Shown here: positions 37,629-48,470 of the stretch, in pieces
Layout: each line of letters begins with the position of its first letter
How positions within the stretch are numbered: the first letter of the stretch is position 1
Source: Mixta tenebrionis
Lineage (GTDB): Bacteria > Pseudomonadota > Gammaproteobacteria > Enterobacterales > Enterobacteriaceae
Direction of reading: 5' to 3'
Assembly (NCBI RefSeq): GCF_006517625.1
Contig: NZ_VHQI01000003.1
Location: 62,001 to 126,000, forward strand
DNA: 64,000 nt
Program-made: the position numbers and the translations under genes
Notes under the pieces: model-generated
Database searches by the model: none
Told to the model about the DNA's origin: nothing
The model's input: only the letters and a program-made list of their open reading frames with translations

Positions 37629-37909
37629 CTATAAAGTTAAAATTGGTAAAAGACTGGCCGGACTGGTGGCGTTGGCATTCTACGAAAGCGCTGGTGTTGC
37701 TGGGTCTGCTGCCAACCGTCTGGCATGAAATGCCGCCTGAGTGGAAAACCATGATACCAGCGAGCTGGCTGCAGGCTGCCTCTTTCATCATCATGCTGTT
37801 GGGAATACTTTCACGCATTACGCTACAAAAGGCGCCGCCGGGACAGCAGCCAATCCTGGAAGAGAGCGAGGTTGAAAATAACGATAGCGAAAATAAACAC
37901 CAGGGCTAA
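37625..37909 (+). CDS. Holin-like small membrane protein
   Basis: 94 aa. An aromatic N-terminus (KLVKDWPDWWRWHS) leads into two hydrophobic segments (about 22-32 and 47-66) and a charged C-terminal tail rich in Glu/Asn. The position right after a lysozyme gene, overlapping it by 4 bp, and the WRWHS motif fit phage holin-type proteins. Holin activity is inference. Confidence 0.7.
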   Translation: MTIKLKLVKDWPDWWRWHSTKALVLLGLLPTVWHEMPPEWKTMIPASWLQAASFIIMLLGILSRITLQKAPPGQQPILEESEVENNDSENKHQG

Positions 37910-38036
37910 ATAACAAAAACGGCAAAAAAATAATTTCCGTAATACAAGCGGAAAGGGAATTCCGCAACCTGAATTTGTGTGCTGCCTGTTTTAACAAGGA
38001 CTCAACCCTTTAATTATTTTATTCCGGAGGTTCACC

Positions 38037-39722
38037 ATGGCTGTAAATACATCTACGCAAAAAATCAGTGCTAACGGCGCGACGGATTATACCACCGATA
38101 ATACCGCCGCCTTTCAGGCGCTGCTTAATAAAGAAAGACATGTCATCGTCGATACTATTATTAATCTTTCTGCGCAGGTCAGAACTGCCTTTGAAGGGCA
38201 GATTATCGAAGGTACTGAAACGGGTGAAATCAGGCCGATCGGCGCGGATATGAGCATTAAGGCCATGGTTGCGCTGAAGCATAAACGTTGCCGGGTGCGT
38301 AATTTAAAATCGACTAACCCGCTACTGCTGCAAAGCAATGCTTCGGGCAGCGAAGGCGGACGTCAGGGAACCATCGATATCCAGGCTGACTTCTGCGTGG
38401 TAGAAGGCTGTACCATGATTAATCAGGTCAATGCGGTTATTGCCAGCACCATTCAGCGCGCTCACGGCTCGCGTATTATCGGTAATAACTTCCTCGATTG
38501 CCTTGGCGTCGGTCTGGAAGATCGCGGCGATGCGGTCAGTATCTGGGGATCCGGTACGGTGATTGCGCATAATTACGCCTCCTGTAAGGCGGGCACTGAT
38601 GGGCGAATCGCTTTCCATGCCGAAGCGCCGGTATCTGCCAACAGCGGACGCGCGGAGCTGGATGCGCAGCACATTATTATGGCGAATAACCTCGCCTATG
38701 GGCCTTTCCGCCGCCACTTTGTGATGGAGGGGATTAGCAACGGCAGTTCGATCGGCAACGTATCGATTGGCGGCGCGACCTGGTGGGGCGAGGCCTACAT
38801 TATGTGTACCAACGTGGTGGTGGAAAATACCATCAAATATACCCGTACCGCTAACGATAATCAGGGCAGCAACTGGGCGCCAAAACGCGGGGCGATTTGC
38901 GTGCAGAACTGGTCAAACAACGTCAATATTCGCTCAACGGTAGTAATGGATGAGGAGTCGCTGGGGGATGGCTTCGTGCTCGATCGCTCAACAACGGTAC
39001 AGGGCGCGCACAAACTGACGCTGCAGCTGTCAATGATCAACAAAGGCAATACCAAAAATAACGGCTTTAATCTGGTGCCGGCGGAAGATCTGCACCTGAA
39101 CAACTGCTACGCCGAAGGTTTCGCGAATCTGATAAAAACCTCGACCAGCGATTATAACAAAGTCCTGCTTACCGGCTGTCGCCTGATCGGCAACGGCACC
39201 GCCACCGGGATCCTTGTTCAGGGCGGCAGCGGCGGTACGCTCTCCATTAACCACAGTCTGATCGATGTCGGCAGCAGCGATTTCGCCGTTAACCTGCTTA
39301 ATCTGGCTAAGGTACATATCACCAGTACCGGCTATGTTGCGGGTAAATATGCCGTAGGGCTGCAGAATATCAGCGACAAGTTTGTAATGAGCAACTGTTA
39401 CAACCTTAACTCTGATGTACCGTTGAGCGTGCGCTATACCAGAATCAACGTTTCCGGCGGTTCAGCGATTCTCACCCAGGGCGACGTACCGGAAATCGAG
39501 TGGTTGTTTAACGAGAACGACGGTATTACCTGCGGCTTCGTCTACTCGCAGGCGCAGCTCAAAGCCGTCGCATCCACGGTGAATACCGTTGGCAAGGCGA
39601 TGGGTAAAATCGTGCTGGGCTACGGCGCGGATAAGAAACTGCGTTACTACTACGCGACGGCGCCAGCTGCTAACGCCAGCTGGATTTCCTTTGATAATAC
39701 TGAAACCGTAACGCCGGCATAA
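38037..39722 (+). CDS. Right-handed parallel beta-helix protein, phage tailspike/depolymerase-like
   Basis: 561 aa, no signal peptide. The N-terminus has the pectate-lyase-like signature of tailspikes (ISANGATDYTTDNTAAFQALLN, here 'NGATDYTTDNTAAFQALL'). Many beta-helix turns of the NxxIxGN type follow (GSRIIGNNFLDC, VVEGCTMINQ, LTGCRLIGNGTATGI). The C-terminus (GYGADKKLRYYYA...ASWISF) resembles tailspike end domains. Likely role: polysaccharide binding or cleavage; catalytic residues not identified. GGAGG lies upstream. It follows the lysis pair by 127 bp, and no tail or capsid genes are present. Confidence 0.8.
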   Translation: MAVNTSTQKISANGATDYTTDNTAAFQALLNKERHVIVDTIINLSAQVRTAFEGQIIEGTETGEIRPIGADMSIKAMVALKHKRCRVRNLKSTNPLLLQSNASGSEGGRQGTIDIQADFCVVEGCTMINQVNAVIASTIQRAHGSRIIGNNFLDCLGVGLEDRGDAVSIWGSGTVIAHNYASCKAGTDGRIAFHAEAPVSANSGRAELDAQHIIMANNLAYGPFRRHFVMEGISNGSSIGNVSIGGATWWGEAYIMCTNVVVENTIKYTRTANDNQGSNWAPKRGAICVQNWSNNVNIRSTVVMDEESLGDGFVLDRSTTVQGAHKLTLQLSMINKGNTKNNGFNLVPAEDLHLNNCYAEGFANLIKTSTSDYNKVLLTGCRLIGNGTATGILVQGGSGGTLSINHSLIDVGSSDFAVNLLNLAKVHITSTGYVAGKYAVGLQNISDKFVMSNCYNLNSDVPLSVRYTRINVSGGSAILTQGDVPEIEWLFNENDGITCGFVYSQAQLKAVASTVNTVGKAMGKIVLGYGADKKLRYYYATAPAANASWISFDNTETVTPA

Positions 39723-39725
39723 TTT

Positions 39726-39809
39726 ATCGGGTCCCGGCCGCCGGGCCCGATGCATTCAGGCTGGTTTTCTGTCGGGCGGGACGATTTAACCGTTAATCGT
39801 CCCGCCCGA
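39726..39809. terminator. Two strong hairpins after the beta-helix gene
   Basis: ATCGGGTCCCGG / CCGGGCCCGAT (39726-39751), then a perfect 15-bp stem TCGGGCGGGACGATT / AATCGTCCCGCCCGA with an 8-nt loop (39772-39809). Neither has a T-run, so they may act as 3'-end stabilisers rather than intrinsic terminators. Confidence 0.6.
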
Positions 39810-40246
39810 TGATTATCTGTCAGCCAGAAAGCGAGGCGCCGTGGTTAGCGCGACATTAGCTTACGGAGCGCCGCCGCTTATTGCGGCTATTTTTTATTGC
39901 GGGCAGCAGCGGGATGCGCCTCTGCGTGCCGTTTGCCCGTAACAGGAAGCAAGCAGGTTAAGTCATTATTTACTCGCTACGCCGGTATAAGCCGTAACTT
40001 TATATTCACTGATATGACTAAATAACCCTGCCGCTACGCGAGCGGCAAGAAGAAACGGGAAAATAGCCGTTTGGCTATAATAAAAAAAGATAATTGCGCT
40101 ATGATTATCTGGCGGGCAGCGGGCGTGGCGCGCAGGAACTGCGGCAGGCTGCCGTTTCGTTAATGCCGGCCTGCTTCGGTAAGCCTTCCGTATTTTCGGA
40201 AGGCATTTTTATGCCATGTATCGGCGCATTATTCACGTGAGGGATT
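39810..40246. other. Gap with a candidate short transcript ending at 40210
   Basis: TATGAT at 40099-40104 could be a -10 with no clear -35. About 105 bp later lies the terminator at 40183-40210. No open frame lies between. A small RNA is possible. Confidence 0.3.
40183..40210 (+). terminator. Terminator upstream of the secreted-protein gene
   Basis: GCCTTCCG-TATTTT-CGGAAGGC followed by ATTTTT. No gene on the + strand ends just before it. Confidence 0.8.
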
Positions 40247-41104
40247 ATGAAGTCTGTCTGTCTGGCTTTTATTATCGGCACTGGCTACTTGTGGTCTGGC
40301 GGCGTGGCGCTGGCGGCCGGGACGTGCCATGCCGCTTCCGAGGCAATAAAAAACAGCAATAGCGTGATTATGCTCGGCGGCACGGTTAAAGGGAAAATTA
40401 AGCAGGTGGTGATGGGCGAGTTCGGTAAAAACGTTAACTCGCAAAAACGCCTGCTAAGCCAGTTCGATAGCTGCGGTCAGCTCACCGTGGCGGATATGAG
40501 CTACGATAAGGTGGAAAAAAACGTGGTGCTGGCGATGGTGCAGCATATTACCCGCGTCAGCCAGGGCTGGCTGGCGGAATATCAGATTTCAGTAAAGGTG
40601 AAGAAAGAGGATGCGCTGGTCGAGGTCACCAATAAAAAAGGCGTTATCAGTTATATGGTGGGTGAAAAGGGCAATATTATCAGCGCCAGCGACAGCTTTG
40701 TACTGATGGGCAACAAGGGATTTACTGAAACCACCTACCGCTATGATAAGCAGCTGCGTCTGTTAAGCAGCGTGGCGCGCGGTTCTGACGAACTGTCCAA
40801 CGGCGAGTACCACTATAGCTGGAGCCGTGACGGACTGCTGCTGAGCAGCATCTCCGGGCGCATGAAAGAGCGTTATCGCTATGATAAACAGCAGCGCGAG
40901 CTGGAGCTGTTTACCGTTAGCGCCACCCGCACCGGCGCGATTACCGCGCTAAATGAATGCCAGAGCTGGGATAGCGTCGGCAACTGTACCCTGAGCTATC
41001 TGCAAGAGACTGAAACGGATGGCGATCTCGCGCAACAGCGCCAGCTCAGTATCGCCACGCGTTTCGAATACTGGGATAGCGGCACCGAAGGCAACGTTAA
41101 ATAG
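40247..41104 (+). CDS. Secreted protein, distantly YnfC-like
   Basis: 285 aa with a signal peptide (MKSVCLAFIIGTGYLWSGGVALA, cleavage near 23-24) but no lipobox. The mature protein has paired YRYDKQ repeats (TTYRYDKQLRLLS, ERYRYDKQQRELE) and CQSWDSVGNCTLSY, reminiscent of YnfC lipoproteins (EYRYDDQG..., CEYDSHANPVDC). Periplasmic location is likely. The YnfC relationship is remote and from memory, and the function is unknown. GAGGG lies before the ATG. Confidence 0.7.
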   Translation: MKSVCLAFIIGTGYLWSGGVALAAGTCHAASEAIKNSNSVIMLGGTVKGKIKQVVMGEFGKNVNSQKRLLSQFDSCGQLTVADMSYDKVEKNVVLAMVQHITRVSQGWLAEYQISVKVKKEDALVEVTNKKGVISYMVGEKGNIISASDSFVLMGNKGFTETTYRYDKQLRLLSSVARGSDELSNGEYHYSWSRDGLLLSSISGRMKERYRYDKQQRELELFTVSATRTGAITALNECQSWDSVGNCTLSYLQETETDGDLAQQRQLSIATRFEYWDSGTEGNVK

Positions 41105-41108
41105 CCGC

Positions 41109-41558
41109 TTAACCGTAGCGCTGCTGATGCGCCTTTTTGCGCCGCAGATAATCTTCGTCGGCGCGAATTTTGTCCCAGTAGCTTTTGAAAATGGCGGCCG
41201 ATTCCGCTTTCTCCGCATTGATCTGCTGCGGCAGCACCTGACGCTGCGCATCATACTTCTTGCCGCCGGGATGGTTGGCGTAGCGCCGCGCGCGCGTAAA
41301 GCCCATCTGGATAAACTTACGCGCCATATCCATACCGACAAAATCATCCTGCTGACGATACGCTTCAAACAGATCCATGATTTTTTCCGCCGATTCATGG
41401 GCGATGTCGGGAGTGCGAAAGCGCCAGTAGGGCAGGATTTCCGATTTATAGGGTTCGACGAGCAGCACCCCCTGTTCGCCGCGTCCCACCTGGTACAGCT
41501 CCGGATGCTGGCGGAAGTCGATTTGCGTAAAATCCTGCTGGTAATCAAATTCTTTCAT
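41109..41558 (-). CDS. DUF4385 family protein
   Basis: 149 aa cytoplasmic protein with the family core (IDFRQHPELYQVGRGEQGVLLVEPYKSE, DFVGMDMARKFIQMGFTRARRYANHPGGKKY). It is found in bacteria and in phages; its function is unknown. AGGAGGG lies before the ATG. Convergent with the secreted-protein gene, four bases apart. Confidence 0.88.
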   Translation of the reverse strand: MKEFDYQQDFTQIDFRQHPELYQVGRGEQGVLLVEPYKSEILPYWRFRTPDIAHESAEKIMDLFEAYRQQDDFVGMDMARKFIQMGFTRARRYANHPGGKKYDAQRQVLPQQINAEKAESAAIFKSYWDKIRADEDYLRRKKAHQQRYG

Positions 41559-41632
41559 TGTCCCTCCTGCGGCTGTTACGCTAAGTTTAGTTTCCGTCCC
41601 GACACTCTGCTTTTTTCTCTAAGGAACGCGCT

Positions 41633-42253
41633 ATGATTTCGTCGCTGCTGGCCTTTCTGGTCGCTATCATCATTCTCACCCTGACACCCGGATTTGATAC
41701 CGCGCTGGTGCTGCGTACTTCCGCCGCCTGTGGCTGGCGTCGGGCGCTGGCGACGGCGCTGGGCGTCGCGGGAGGCTGTTTTGTCTGGGGCGTGGCGGTA
41801 GGGTTTGGTCTTGGTGCGCTGCTGTTGGCCTCGGAAATGGCGTATAACCTGCTGAAGTGGATGGGCGCCGCTTATCTGCTGTGGCTGGGTATCGGCCTGC
41901 TGCTGCGTCCGCGCCGCGCGTTGCCCGATGCGCAGGATCAGAAAACCGCGCCGGGCTGGAAGGCGCTGTTTATGAAAGGGCTGCTGGGTAATTTACTGAA
42001 CCCGAAAGTAGGGATTTTTTATGTGTCGTTCTTACCGCAGTTTATTCCGGCTGGCGCGTCGGTGGCGGTCTGGAGCAGCGCGATGTCACTCACGCACGCG
42101 TTTATCGGCCTGCTGTGGAGCGGCATGCTGATTGCCGGTACGCGCTATTTCGCCGAAAAACTGCGGCGTCCAGGCGTAATGAAAGCGATGGATCGTCTGA
42201 CCGGCTGTGTATTTATCGGTTTCGCTGCGAAGCTGGCGCTGTCGCGCCGCTAA
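41633..42253 (+). CDS. LysE/RhtB family amino-acid exporter
   Basis: 206 aa, about six membrane segments. The family signature LTLTPGFDTALVLRTSAACGWRRALATALGV is near the N-terminus, and GNLLNPKVGIFYVSFLPQF in the middle. Exports amino acids or homoserine-like compounds; the substrate is unknown. AAGGAA precedes the ATG. Divergent from the DUF4385 gene. Confidence 0.9.
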   Translation: MISSLLAFLVAIIILTLTPGFDTALVLRTSAACGWRRALATALGVAGGCFVWGVAVGFGLGALLLASEMAYNLLKWMGAAYLLWLGIGLLLRPRRALPDAQDQKTAPGWKALFMKGLLGNLLNPKVGIFYVSFLPQFIPAGASVAVWSSAMSLTHAFIGLLWSGMLIAGTRYFAEKLRRPGVMKAMDRLTGCVFIGFAAKLALSRR

Positions 42254-42295
42254 CACAAAAGGCGTGGCGAGCCGGATAATTATCGCCAGAAAAAC

Positions 42296-42319
42296 AAGGC
42301 GCCCGCAGGCGCCTTTTTT
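42296..42319. terminator. Terminator between the LysE-family gene and cmoB
   Basis: AAGGCGCC-CGCA-GGCGCCTT followed by T. Convergent genes on both sides. Confidence 0.8.
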
Positions 42320-42321
42320 CA

Positions 42322-43290
42322 TCAGGGCTTGCGCGCCACCAGCACGGCGCGCAGAGGCGCCGGATAGCCCTCCAGCGTTTTGCTGCTGTCGTGGGGATCG
42401 AGGAAATCCGCCAGCGATTCGGTGGTCATCCAGTCGGTGCGGCGTTGCTCTTCCGTGCTGGTGCGTGAGAAATCGACGATGCGCACGTCGACAAAACCGC
42501 ATTTCTCCAGCCAGCGGCTCAGCGCCGGGGCGGAAGGTATAAACCAGACGTTGCGCATCTGCGCGTAGCGTTCGCCGGGCACCAGTACATCATGCTCGTC
42601 GCCCTCAATCACCAGCGTTTCCAGCACCAGCTCGCCGCCGCTGACCAGCTGATTTTTAAGCTGGAACAGATGATCGAGCGGTGAGCGGCGGTGGTAAAGC
42701 ACGCCCATAGAAAACACCGTATCGAACGCCTTCAGCTCCGGCAGCTGCTCGATGCCCAGCGGCAGCAGATGCGCGCGCGTATCGCCGCCCAGCAGCTTAC
42801 GCACCGCCTCAAACTGACAGAGGAACAGCTGGGTGGGATCGATACCCACCACCAGCGCGGCGCCGGCGCCGACCATGCGCCACATGTGGTAGCCGCTGCC
42901 GCAGCCGACATCCAGCACGGTGCGATCGGTCAGCGGCGAGATATGCGGCAGCACGCGATCCCATTTCCAGTCGGATCGCCACTCGGTATCGATATGCGTG
43001 CCGTAGAGGGAGTAGGGGCCTTTACGCCACGGCATCAGGTTGCGCAGCAGTTTCTCTATGCCCTGACGCTGACGCTCGCTGAGGTCGTCGCGATCGGCGC
43101 TGACGCGCTGTTGCAGATCGAGCTGCTGCGGCGTCAGCAACGGCAGATTATCCACCGTTTTTTGCCAGTTGCGGAAATGACCGTGCAGATTTTCACGCTG
43201 CCAGGCGGCCAGCTGCGCCGGAAGCACCTCAAGCCAGCTCGCCAGCGGGCCCAGCGCAATCTGCTGATAAAATTTGCCGAACTCAATCAT
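42322..43290 (-). CDS. cmoB: tRNA U34 carboxymethyltransferase CmoB
   Basis: 322 aa, the E. coli length. Transfers the carboxymethyl group from carboxy-SAM to 5-hydroxyuridine at tRNA position 34, making cmo5U. Rossmann SAM-type site [15 protein letters not shown] and [14 protein letters not shown] are typical. Three bases after cmoA, same operon. Confidence 0.96.
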   Translation of the reverse strand: MIEFGKFYQQIALGPLASWLEVLPAQLAAWQRENLHGHFRNWQKTVDNLPLLTPQQLDLQQRVSADRDDLSERQRQGIEKLLRNLMPWRKGPYSLYGTHIDTEWRSDWKWDRVLPHISPLTDRTVLDVGCGSGYHMWRMVGAGAALVVGIDPTQLFLCQFEAVRKLLGGDTRAHLLPLGIEQLPELKAFDTVFSMGVLYHRRSPLDHLFQLKNQLVSGGELVLETLVIEGDEHDVLVPGERYAQMRNVWFIPSAPALSRWLEKCGFVDVRIVDFSRTSTEEQRRTDWMTTESLADFLDPHDSSKTLEGYPAPLRAVLVARKP

Positions 43291-43293
43291 GCC

Positions 43294-44329
<1,036 letters not shown>

Positions 44330-45154
44330 TCAGAACAGCGCGGCCTGCTGCGGCCAGTTCGGCGCGTCGCCCACCTGCGGCAGCGCCTGCTGCAGGCGCG
44401 GCCATAGCCGCTGCACCAGATCCAGCACCTCGCCGATATCGGGCGTATGAATAAACAGCCAGGGCGTGCCGCTGGCCTGCCAGCCTGGCAGTTTCGTCAG
44501 CCAGTCCCCGAACCAGACCTCATTTTCCTGCGGCGATTCGCTGCCGATAAAACGCACCATCGGATCGCTGGCGGTCATAATGGCGTGCGGCGGCACCTTC
44601 GGCTTCTTCGCTTTGGCATCCAGCGTCGCGGGGCTGGTGGCGCTGGAGGCGTGAACCGGACGGCTGTCAAGGATCACGCGGTTAACGCCGCGCTGGTGCA
44701 AACCGCGATTTAAGGCGCGCTCCGCCTCGCCTTTGGCGAAAAAGGCGGGATGGCGCACTTCAACGCCGTAGCGAAAAGCGACGGGAAGCCGGTCGAGAAA
44801 GGTCCACAGCGCTCCAAGCGCGTCGGGGCCAAAGGCGGCGGGCAGCTGCAGCCAGTATTGCCCGATGCGCGCGCTCAGCGGATCGAGCGTGCGAAAAAAG
44901 GTTTCCACTAAATCGTCGCAGTCGCGTAGCCCCGACTGATGACTGATGCTGGCGGGAAATTTAAAGCAGAAGCGAAACGCATCGCTGGTCATCGCCCGCC
45001 AGCGCTGTACTACCTCCGCTTTCGGCAGAGCATAGAGCGTAGTGTTGCCTTCCACGCAGTTAAAATAGCGCGCGTAATCGGCCAGCGTTTCCAGGCCGTA
45101 GCGTTTCCAGTGTGGATGCTGCCACTGCGGCAGTCCCAGACGAAATGTCGACAT
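44330..45154 (-). CDS. yecE: DUF72 family protein YecE
   Basis: 274 aa TIM-barrel protein, close to E. coli YecE (272 aa): GLPQWQHPHW, YFNCVEGNTTLYALP, FRFCFKFPASISHQ, IGQYWLQLPAAFGP. Enzymatic role unknown. I start at 45154, with GGGAG upstream; the frame extends further without an RBS. 40 bp after yecD, same strand. Confidence 0.93.
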   Translation of the reverse strand: MSTFRLGLPQWQHPHWKRYGLETLADYARYFNCVEGNTTLYALPKAEVVQRWRAMTSDAFRFCFKFPASISHQSGLRDCDDLVETFFRTLDPLSARIGQYWLQLPAAFGPDALGALWTFLDRLPVAFRYGVEVRHPAFFAKGEAERALNRGLHQRGVNRVILDSRPVHASSATSPATLDAKAKKPKVPPHAIMTASDPMVRFIGSESPQENEVWFGDWLTKLPGWQASGTPWLFIHTPDIGEVLDLVQRLWPRLQQALPQVGDAPNWPQQAALF

Positions 45155-45194
45155 GAAGCTCCCATAGCGGGCGAGCCGTCCCGCCCGAATTCGG

Positions 45195-45758
45195 TTACAG
45201 CGCGGCGATAATCTCCTCCGCGCGTCGCACTTTGGCAATGCGTGGGAAAATCCACTGCAGGCTGCTGTTATGCTGCTCAGCGCTGCCGGCGCTGCAAATA
45301 TCCTCGGCAATTACCAGCTTAAAGCCCAGCTCCCAGGCGTTGCGCGCGGTAGATTCTACGCCAATATTGGTGGCGATGCCGCCAAGCACGATGGTATCAA
45401 TGTTGCGACGGCGCAGCTGCAGCTCCAGATCGGTGCCGTAAAAGGCGCCCCACTGATGTTTTACCACCGCGATATCGCCCGGCTCAACGCCCAGCGCGGG
45501 CGGATAGTCCCACCAGTTTTCCGGCAGCGCGCCATGCGCCAGAGGCGCATCCACCTCCTGCTGCGGGGCGTCGGCGAAATCAGGCGCCCAGCCAACGCGC
45601 ACCAGCACCACCGGCGCGTTCAGGGCGCGGAATTTCGCCGCCAGCCTGGCCGCGCCGCTGACCACCTGCTGCGCGCTGTGCGGGCCGCCGGCGAAAGGCA
45701 GAATGCCTTCCTGTAAATCGATAAGTACCAGGGCGGTTGATGTGGGGTTGAGTTTCAT
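45195..45758 (-). CDS. yecD: Isochorismatase-family hydrolase YecD
   Basis: 187 aa cysteine hydrolase fold. [10 protein letters not shown] carries the catalytic Asp, KHQWGAF the Lys. At the usual nucleophilic cysteine position the sequence reads [14 protein letters not shown], where family members often have a Cys (compare GVATSACV). The expected cysteine is replaced by Asn, so hydrolase activity is uncertain. I start at 45758 with GGAGAG upstream. Divergent from aspS. Confidence 0.9.
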   Translation of the reverse strand: MKLNPTSTALVLIDLQEGILPFAGGPHSAQQVVSGAARLAAKFRALNAPVVLVRVGWAPDFADAPQQEVDAPLAHGALPENWWDYPPALGVEPGDIAVVKHQWGAFYGTDLELQLRRRNIDTIVLGGIATNIGVESTARNAWELGFKLVIAEDICSAGSAEQHNSSLQWIFPRIAKVRRAEEIIAAL

Positions 45759-46070
45759 AATGCTCTCCGCAAGTAAAGGGATTAAGACTACGCCAGCCAA
45801 ACCGCGCCAGACGAGAGAAAAAATGTCGTGAATTCATGAATTTTGTGAATTTCTGTGTGCTTAGCGCTAACATTAGCCTGCGCAGGGCAACAAATGGGCG
45901 CGCTTTACGCTCTGCACGCCGTTCCCCCTTATCGCGCCTTGCTTTTTACATTATAATGCCTGCCTTTTTGCGGCAGCGTCTGCCTGACGGTTATCCGCCG
46001 GATAGCCGCACCACACGACGACACAACCGGGCTGCCCAAGCTGCAGCGGCGAAGTTAAAAGGATAGCGTT
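45759..46070 (+). promoter_or_regulatory. Divergent yecD/aspS promoter region
   Basis: 312 bp, no gene. TATAAT at 45952-45957 is a perfect -10 for aspS; the -35 is weak. AAAGGAT near 46059-46065 is the aspS RBS. Confidence 0.5.
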
Positions 46071-47849
46071 ATGCGTACAGAATATTGCGGGCAGATCAAT
46101 CTGTCTCATGTTGGCCAGCAGGTAACTCTCTGCGGTTGGGTTAACCGCCGTCGCGATCTGGGGAGCCTGATCTTTATCGATATGCGTGACCGCGAAGGCA
46201 TCGTGCAGGTCTTTTTCGATCCCGATCGTCAGCAGGCCTTTGAACTGGCCTCTGAGCTGCGTAACGAGTTCTGCATTCAGGTCACCGGCGTGGCGCGCGC
46301 GCGCGACGAGCGCAATAAAAATCCCGATATGGCTACCGGCGAGGTAGAGGTTTTTGCTACCGAACTGACCATCATCAACCGTGCCGAACCGCTGCCGCTG
46401 GATTCCAACCAGGTCAACAGCGAAGAGGCGCGCCTGAAATATCGCTATCTCGATCTGCGTCGCCCGGAGATGGCGCAGCGCCTGAAAGCGCGTGCGAAAA
46501 TTACCAGCTTCGTGCGCCGCTTTATGGATGATAACGGCTTCCTCGATATCGAAACGCCGATGCTGACCAAAGCGACGCCGGAAGGGGCGCGCGACTATCT
46601 GGTGCCGAGCCGCGTACATAAAGGCAAATTCTACGCGCTGCCGCAGTCGCCGCAGCTGTTTAAACAGCTGCTGATGATGTCCGGCTTCGATCGTTACTAT
46701 CAGATCGTAAAATGCTTCCGTGACGAAGACCTGCGCGCCGATCGCCAGCCGGAATTCACCCAGATCGATGTGGAAACCTCCTTTATGACCGCGCCGCAGG
46801 TGCGTGAGGTGATGGAGCGCATGGTGCGCCAGCTCTGGCTGGAAGTGCAGGGCGTAGAGCTGGGCGAGTTTCCGCAGATGACCTTCGCGGAAGCGATGCG
46901 TCGCTACGGCTCCGACAAGCCCGACCTGCGCAATCCGATGGAGCTGGTGGACGTGGCCGATCTGGTGAAAGAGGTTGAATTCAAAGTCTTCTCCGGCCCG
47001 GCTAACGACGCTAAAGGCCGCGTGGCGGCGCTGCGCGTGCCGGGCGGCGCCTCGCTCAGCCGCAAGCAGATCGACGAGTACGGCAAATTTATTGAAATTT
47101 ACGGCGCGAAAGGGCTGGCTTATATCAAGGTCAACCAGCGCGCGCAGGGCCTGGAAGGTATCCAGAGTCCGGTAGCGAAATTCCTGACGGCGGAGATCGT
47201 TGAGGCGATCCTGACGCGCACCGGCGCGCAGGATGGCGATATGGTGTTCTTCGGCGCCGATAAAGCCAGCGTGGTGGCGGATGCGATGGGCGCGCTGCGC
47301 CTGAAGCTGGGCCGCGATCTGAACATCACCGATGATAAAGCCTGGCGGCCGCTGTGGGTGGTAGACTTCCCGATGTTCGAAGATGACGGCGAAGGCGGCC
47401 TGACGGCGATGCACCATCCGTTTACCGCTCCGCGCGATATGACGCCGGAAGAGCTGAAAGCCGCGCCGGAAACCGCCATCGCTAACGCCTACGATATGGT
47501 GATCAACGGCTACGAAGTGGGCGGCGGCTCGGTGCGTATTCATAACGGCCAGATGCAGCAGACCGTGTTCGGCATTCTCGGCATTACCGAAGCGGAACAG
47601 CGTGAGAAGTTCGGCTTCCTGCTGGATGCGTTGAAGTTCGGTACGCCGCCGCATGCGGGTCTGGCATTCGGCCTTGACCGTCTGGTGATGCTGCTGACCG
47701 GCACCGATAATATCCGTGACGTTATCGCCTTCCCGAAAACCACCGCCGCCGCCTGCCTGATGACCGAGGCGCCGAGCTTCGCGAACCCGGCCTCGCTGGA
47801 AGAGCTGGCGATTCAGGTGGTGAAAAAGGAAAAGCCAGAGAGCCTGTAA
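46071..47849 (+). CDS. aspS: Aspartyl-tRNA synthetase AspS
   Basis: 592 aa class II synthetase. An N-terminal OB-fold anticodon domain is followed by a catalytic core with motif 1 near LDIETPML, motif 2 ([19 protein letters not shown]) and motif 3 ([15 protein letters not shown]). A GAD insertion domain lies at about 290-420, as in bacterial AspRS. nudB follows two bases later. Confidence 0.97.
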   Translation: MRTEYCGQINLSHVGQQVTLCGWVNRRRDLGSLIFIDMRDREGIVQVFFDPDRQQAFELASELRNEFCIQVTGVARARDERNKNPDMATGEVEVFATELTIINRAEPLPLDSNQVNSEEARLKYRYLDLRRPEMAQRLKARAKITSFVRRFMDDNGFLDIETPMLTKATPEGARDYLVPSRVHKGKFYALPQSPQLFKQLLMMSGFDRYYQIVKCFRDEDLRADRQPEFTQIDVETSFMTAPQVREVMERMVRQLWLEVQGVELGEFPQMTFAEAMRRYGSDKPDLRNPMELVDVADLVKEVEFKVFSGPANDAKGRVAALRVPGGASLSRKQIDEYGKFIEIYGAKGLAYIKVNQRAQGLEGIQSPVAKFLTAEIVEAILTRTGAQDGDMVFFGADKASVVADAMGALRLKLGRDLNITDDKAWRPLWVVDFPMFEDDGEGGLTAMHHPFTAPRDMTPEELKAAPETAIANAYDMVINGYEVGGGSVRIHNGQMQQTVFGILGITEAEQREKFGFLLDALKFGTPPHAGLAFGLDRLVMLLTGTDNIRDVIAFPKTTAAACLMTEAPSFANPASLEELAIQVVKKEKPESL

Positions 47850-47850
47850 A

Positions 47851-48285
47851 ATGAGCTTTAAGCATCCCGTTTCGGTACTGGTGGTGATTTATGCGCGCGA
47901 CACCGGGCGGGTGCTGATGCTGCAACGGCGCGACGATCCCGCGTTCTGGCAGTCGGTTACCGGCAGCCTGGAGGCGGGAGAAACGCCGCTTGAGGCGGCG
48001 CGGCGCGAAGTGTTTGAGGAGCTGGCCATTGACGTGGCGGCGGAGGGGCTGACGCTGAAAGATTGCCGGCGGCAGATTGAGTTTGAGATCTTTGCCCACT
48101 TTCGCCATCGCTACGCGCCTGAGGTTACGCACAATACCGAGCACTGGTTCTGCCTGGCGCTGCCGCAGGAAAGAAACGTTATGCTGAGCGAGCATCTCGC
48201 CTGGCAATGGCTGGATGCGGCTGAGGCCGCCAGGGTTACCAAGTCATGGAGTAACCGCCAGGCAATTGAAGAATTTGTCGGCTAA
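47851..48285 (+). CDS. nudB: Dihydroneopterin triphosphate pyrophosphatase NudB
   Basis: 144 aa Nudix hydrolase. It removes pyrophosphate from dihydroneopterin triphosphate in folate synthesis. The Nudix box is GSLEAGETPLEAARREVFEE (about 33-52). KSWSNRQAIEEFV at the C-terminus matches E. coli NudB. ATG starts 2 bp after aspS. Confidence 0.93.
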   Translation: MSFKHPVSVLVVIYARDTGRVLMLQRRDDPAFWQSVTGSLEAGETPLEAARREVFEELAIDVAAEGLTLKDCRRQIEFEIFAHFRHRYAPEVTHNTEHWFCLALPQERNVMLSEHLAWQWLDAAEAARVTKSWSNRQAIEEFVG

Positions 48286-48470
48286 TCCTTGCCGACAGCC
48301 GCGCCGCGCGCTGCAAAGGGCATCGCTGTTTCTGGCGCGAGCGTGCTGAAGCCGTCAGTCGATGTGACTGATACAAAATCAACAGCGTCAGGCATAAGGC
48401 GCGCTGTCTCCCCGCAGGGGAGCTGGCCTTAAGGGTGTCTGACCGATGTCAAACTGGAGAGAGCAGAGTT

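Noticed and set aside
36073-39809. Complete or inducible prophage
   Set aside because: No integrase, replication, packaging, capsid or tail assembly genes, and no att duplication recognised.
45951-47654. 567-codon antisense frame over aspS
   Set aside because: Shadow of aspS codon bias; no start signal and implausible composition.
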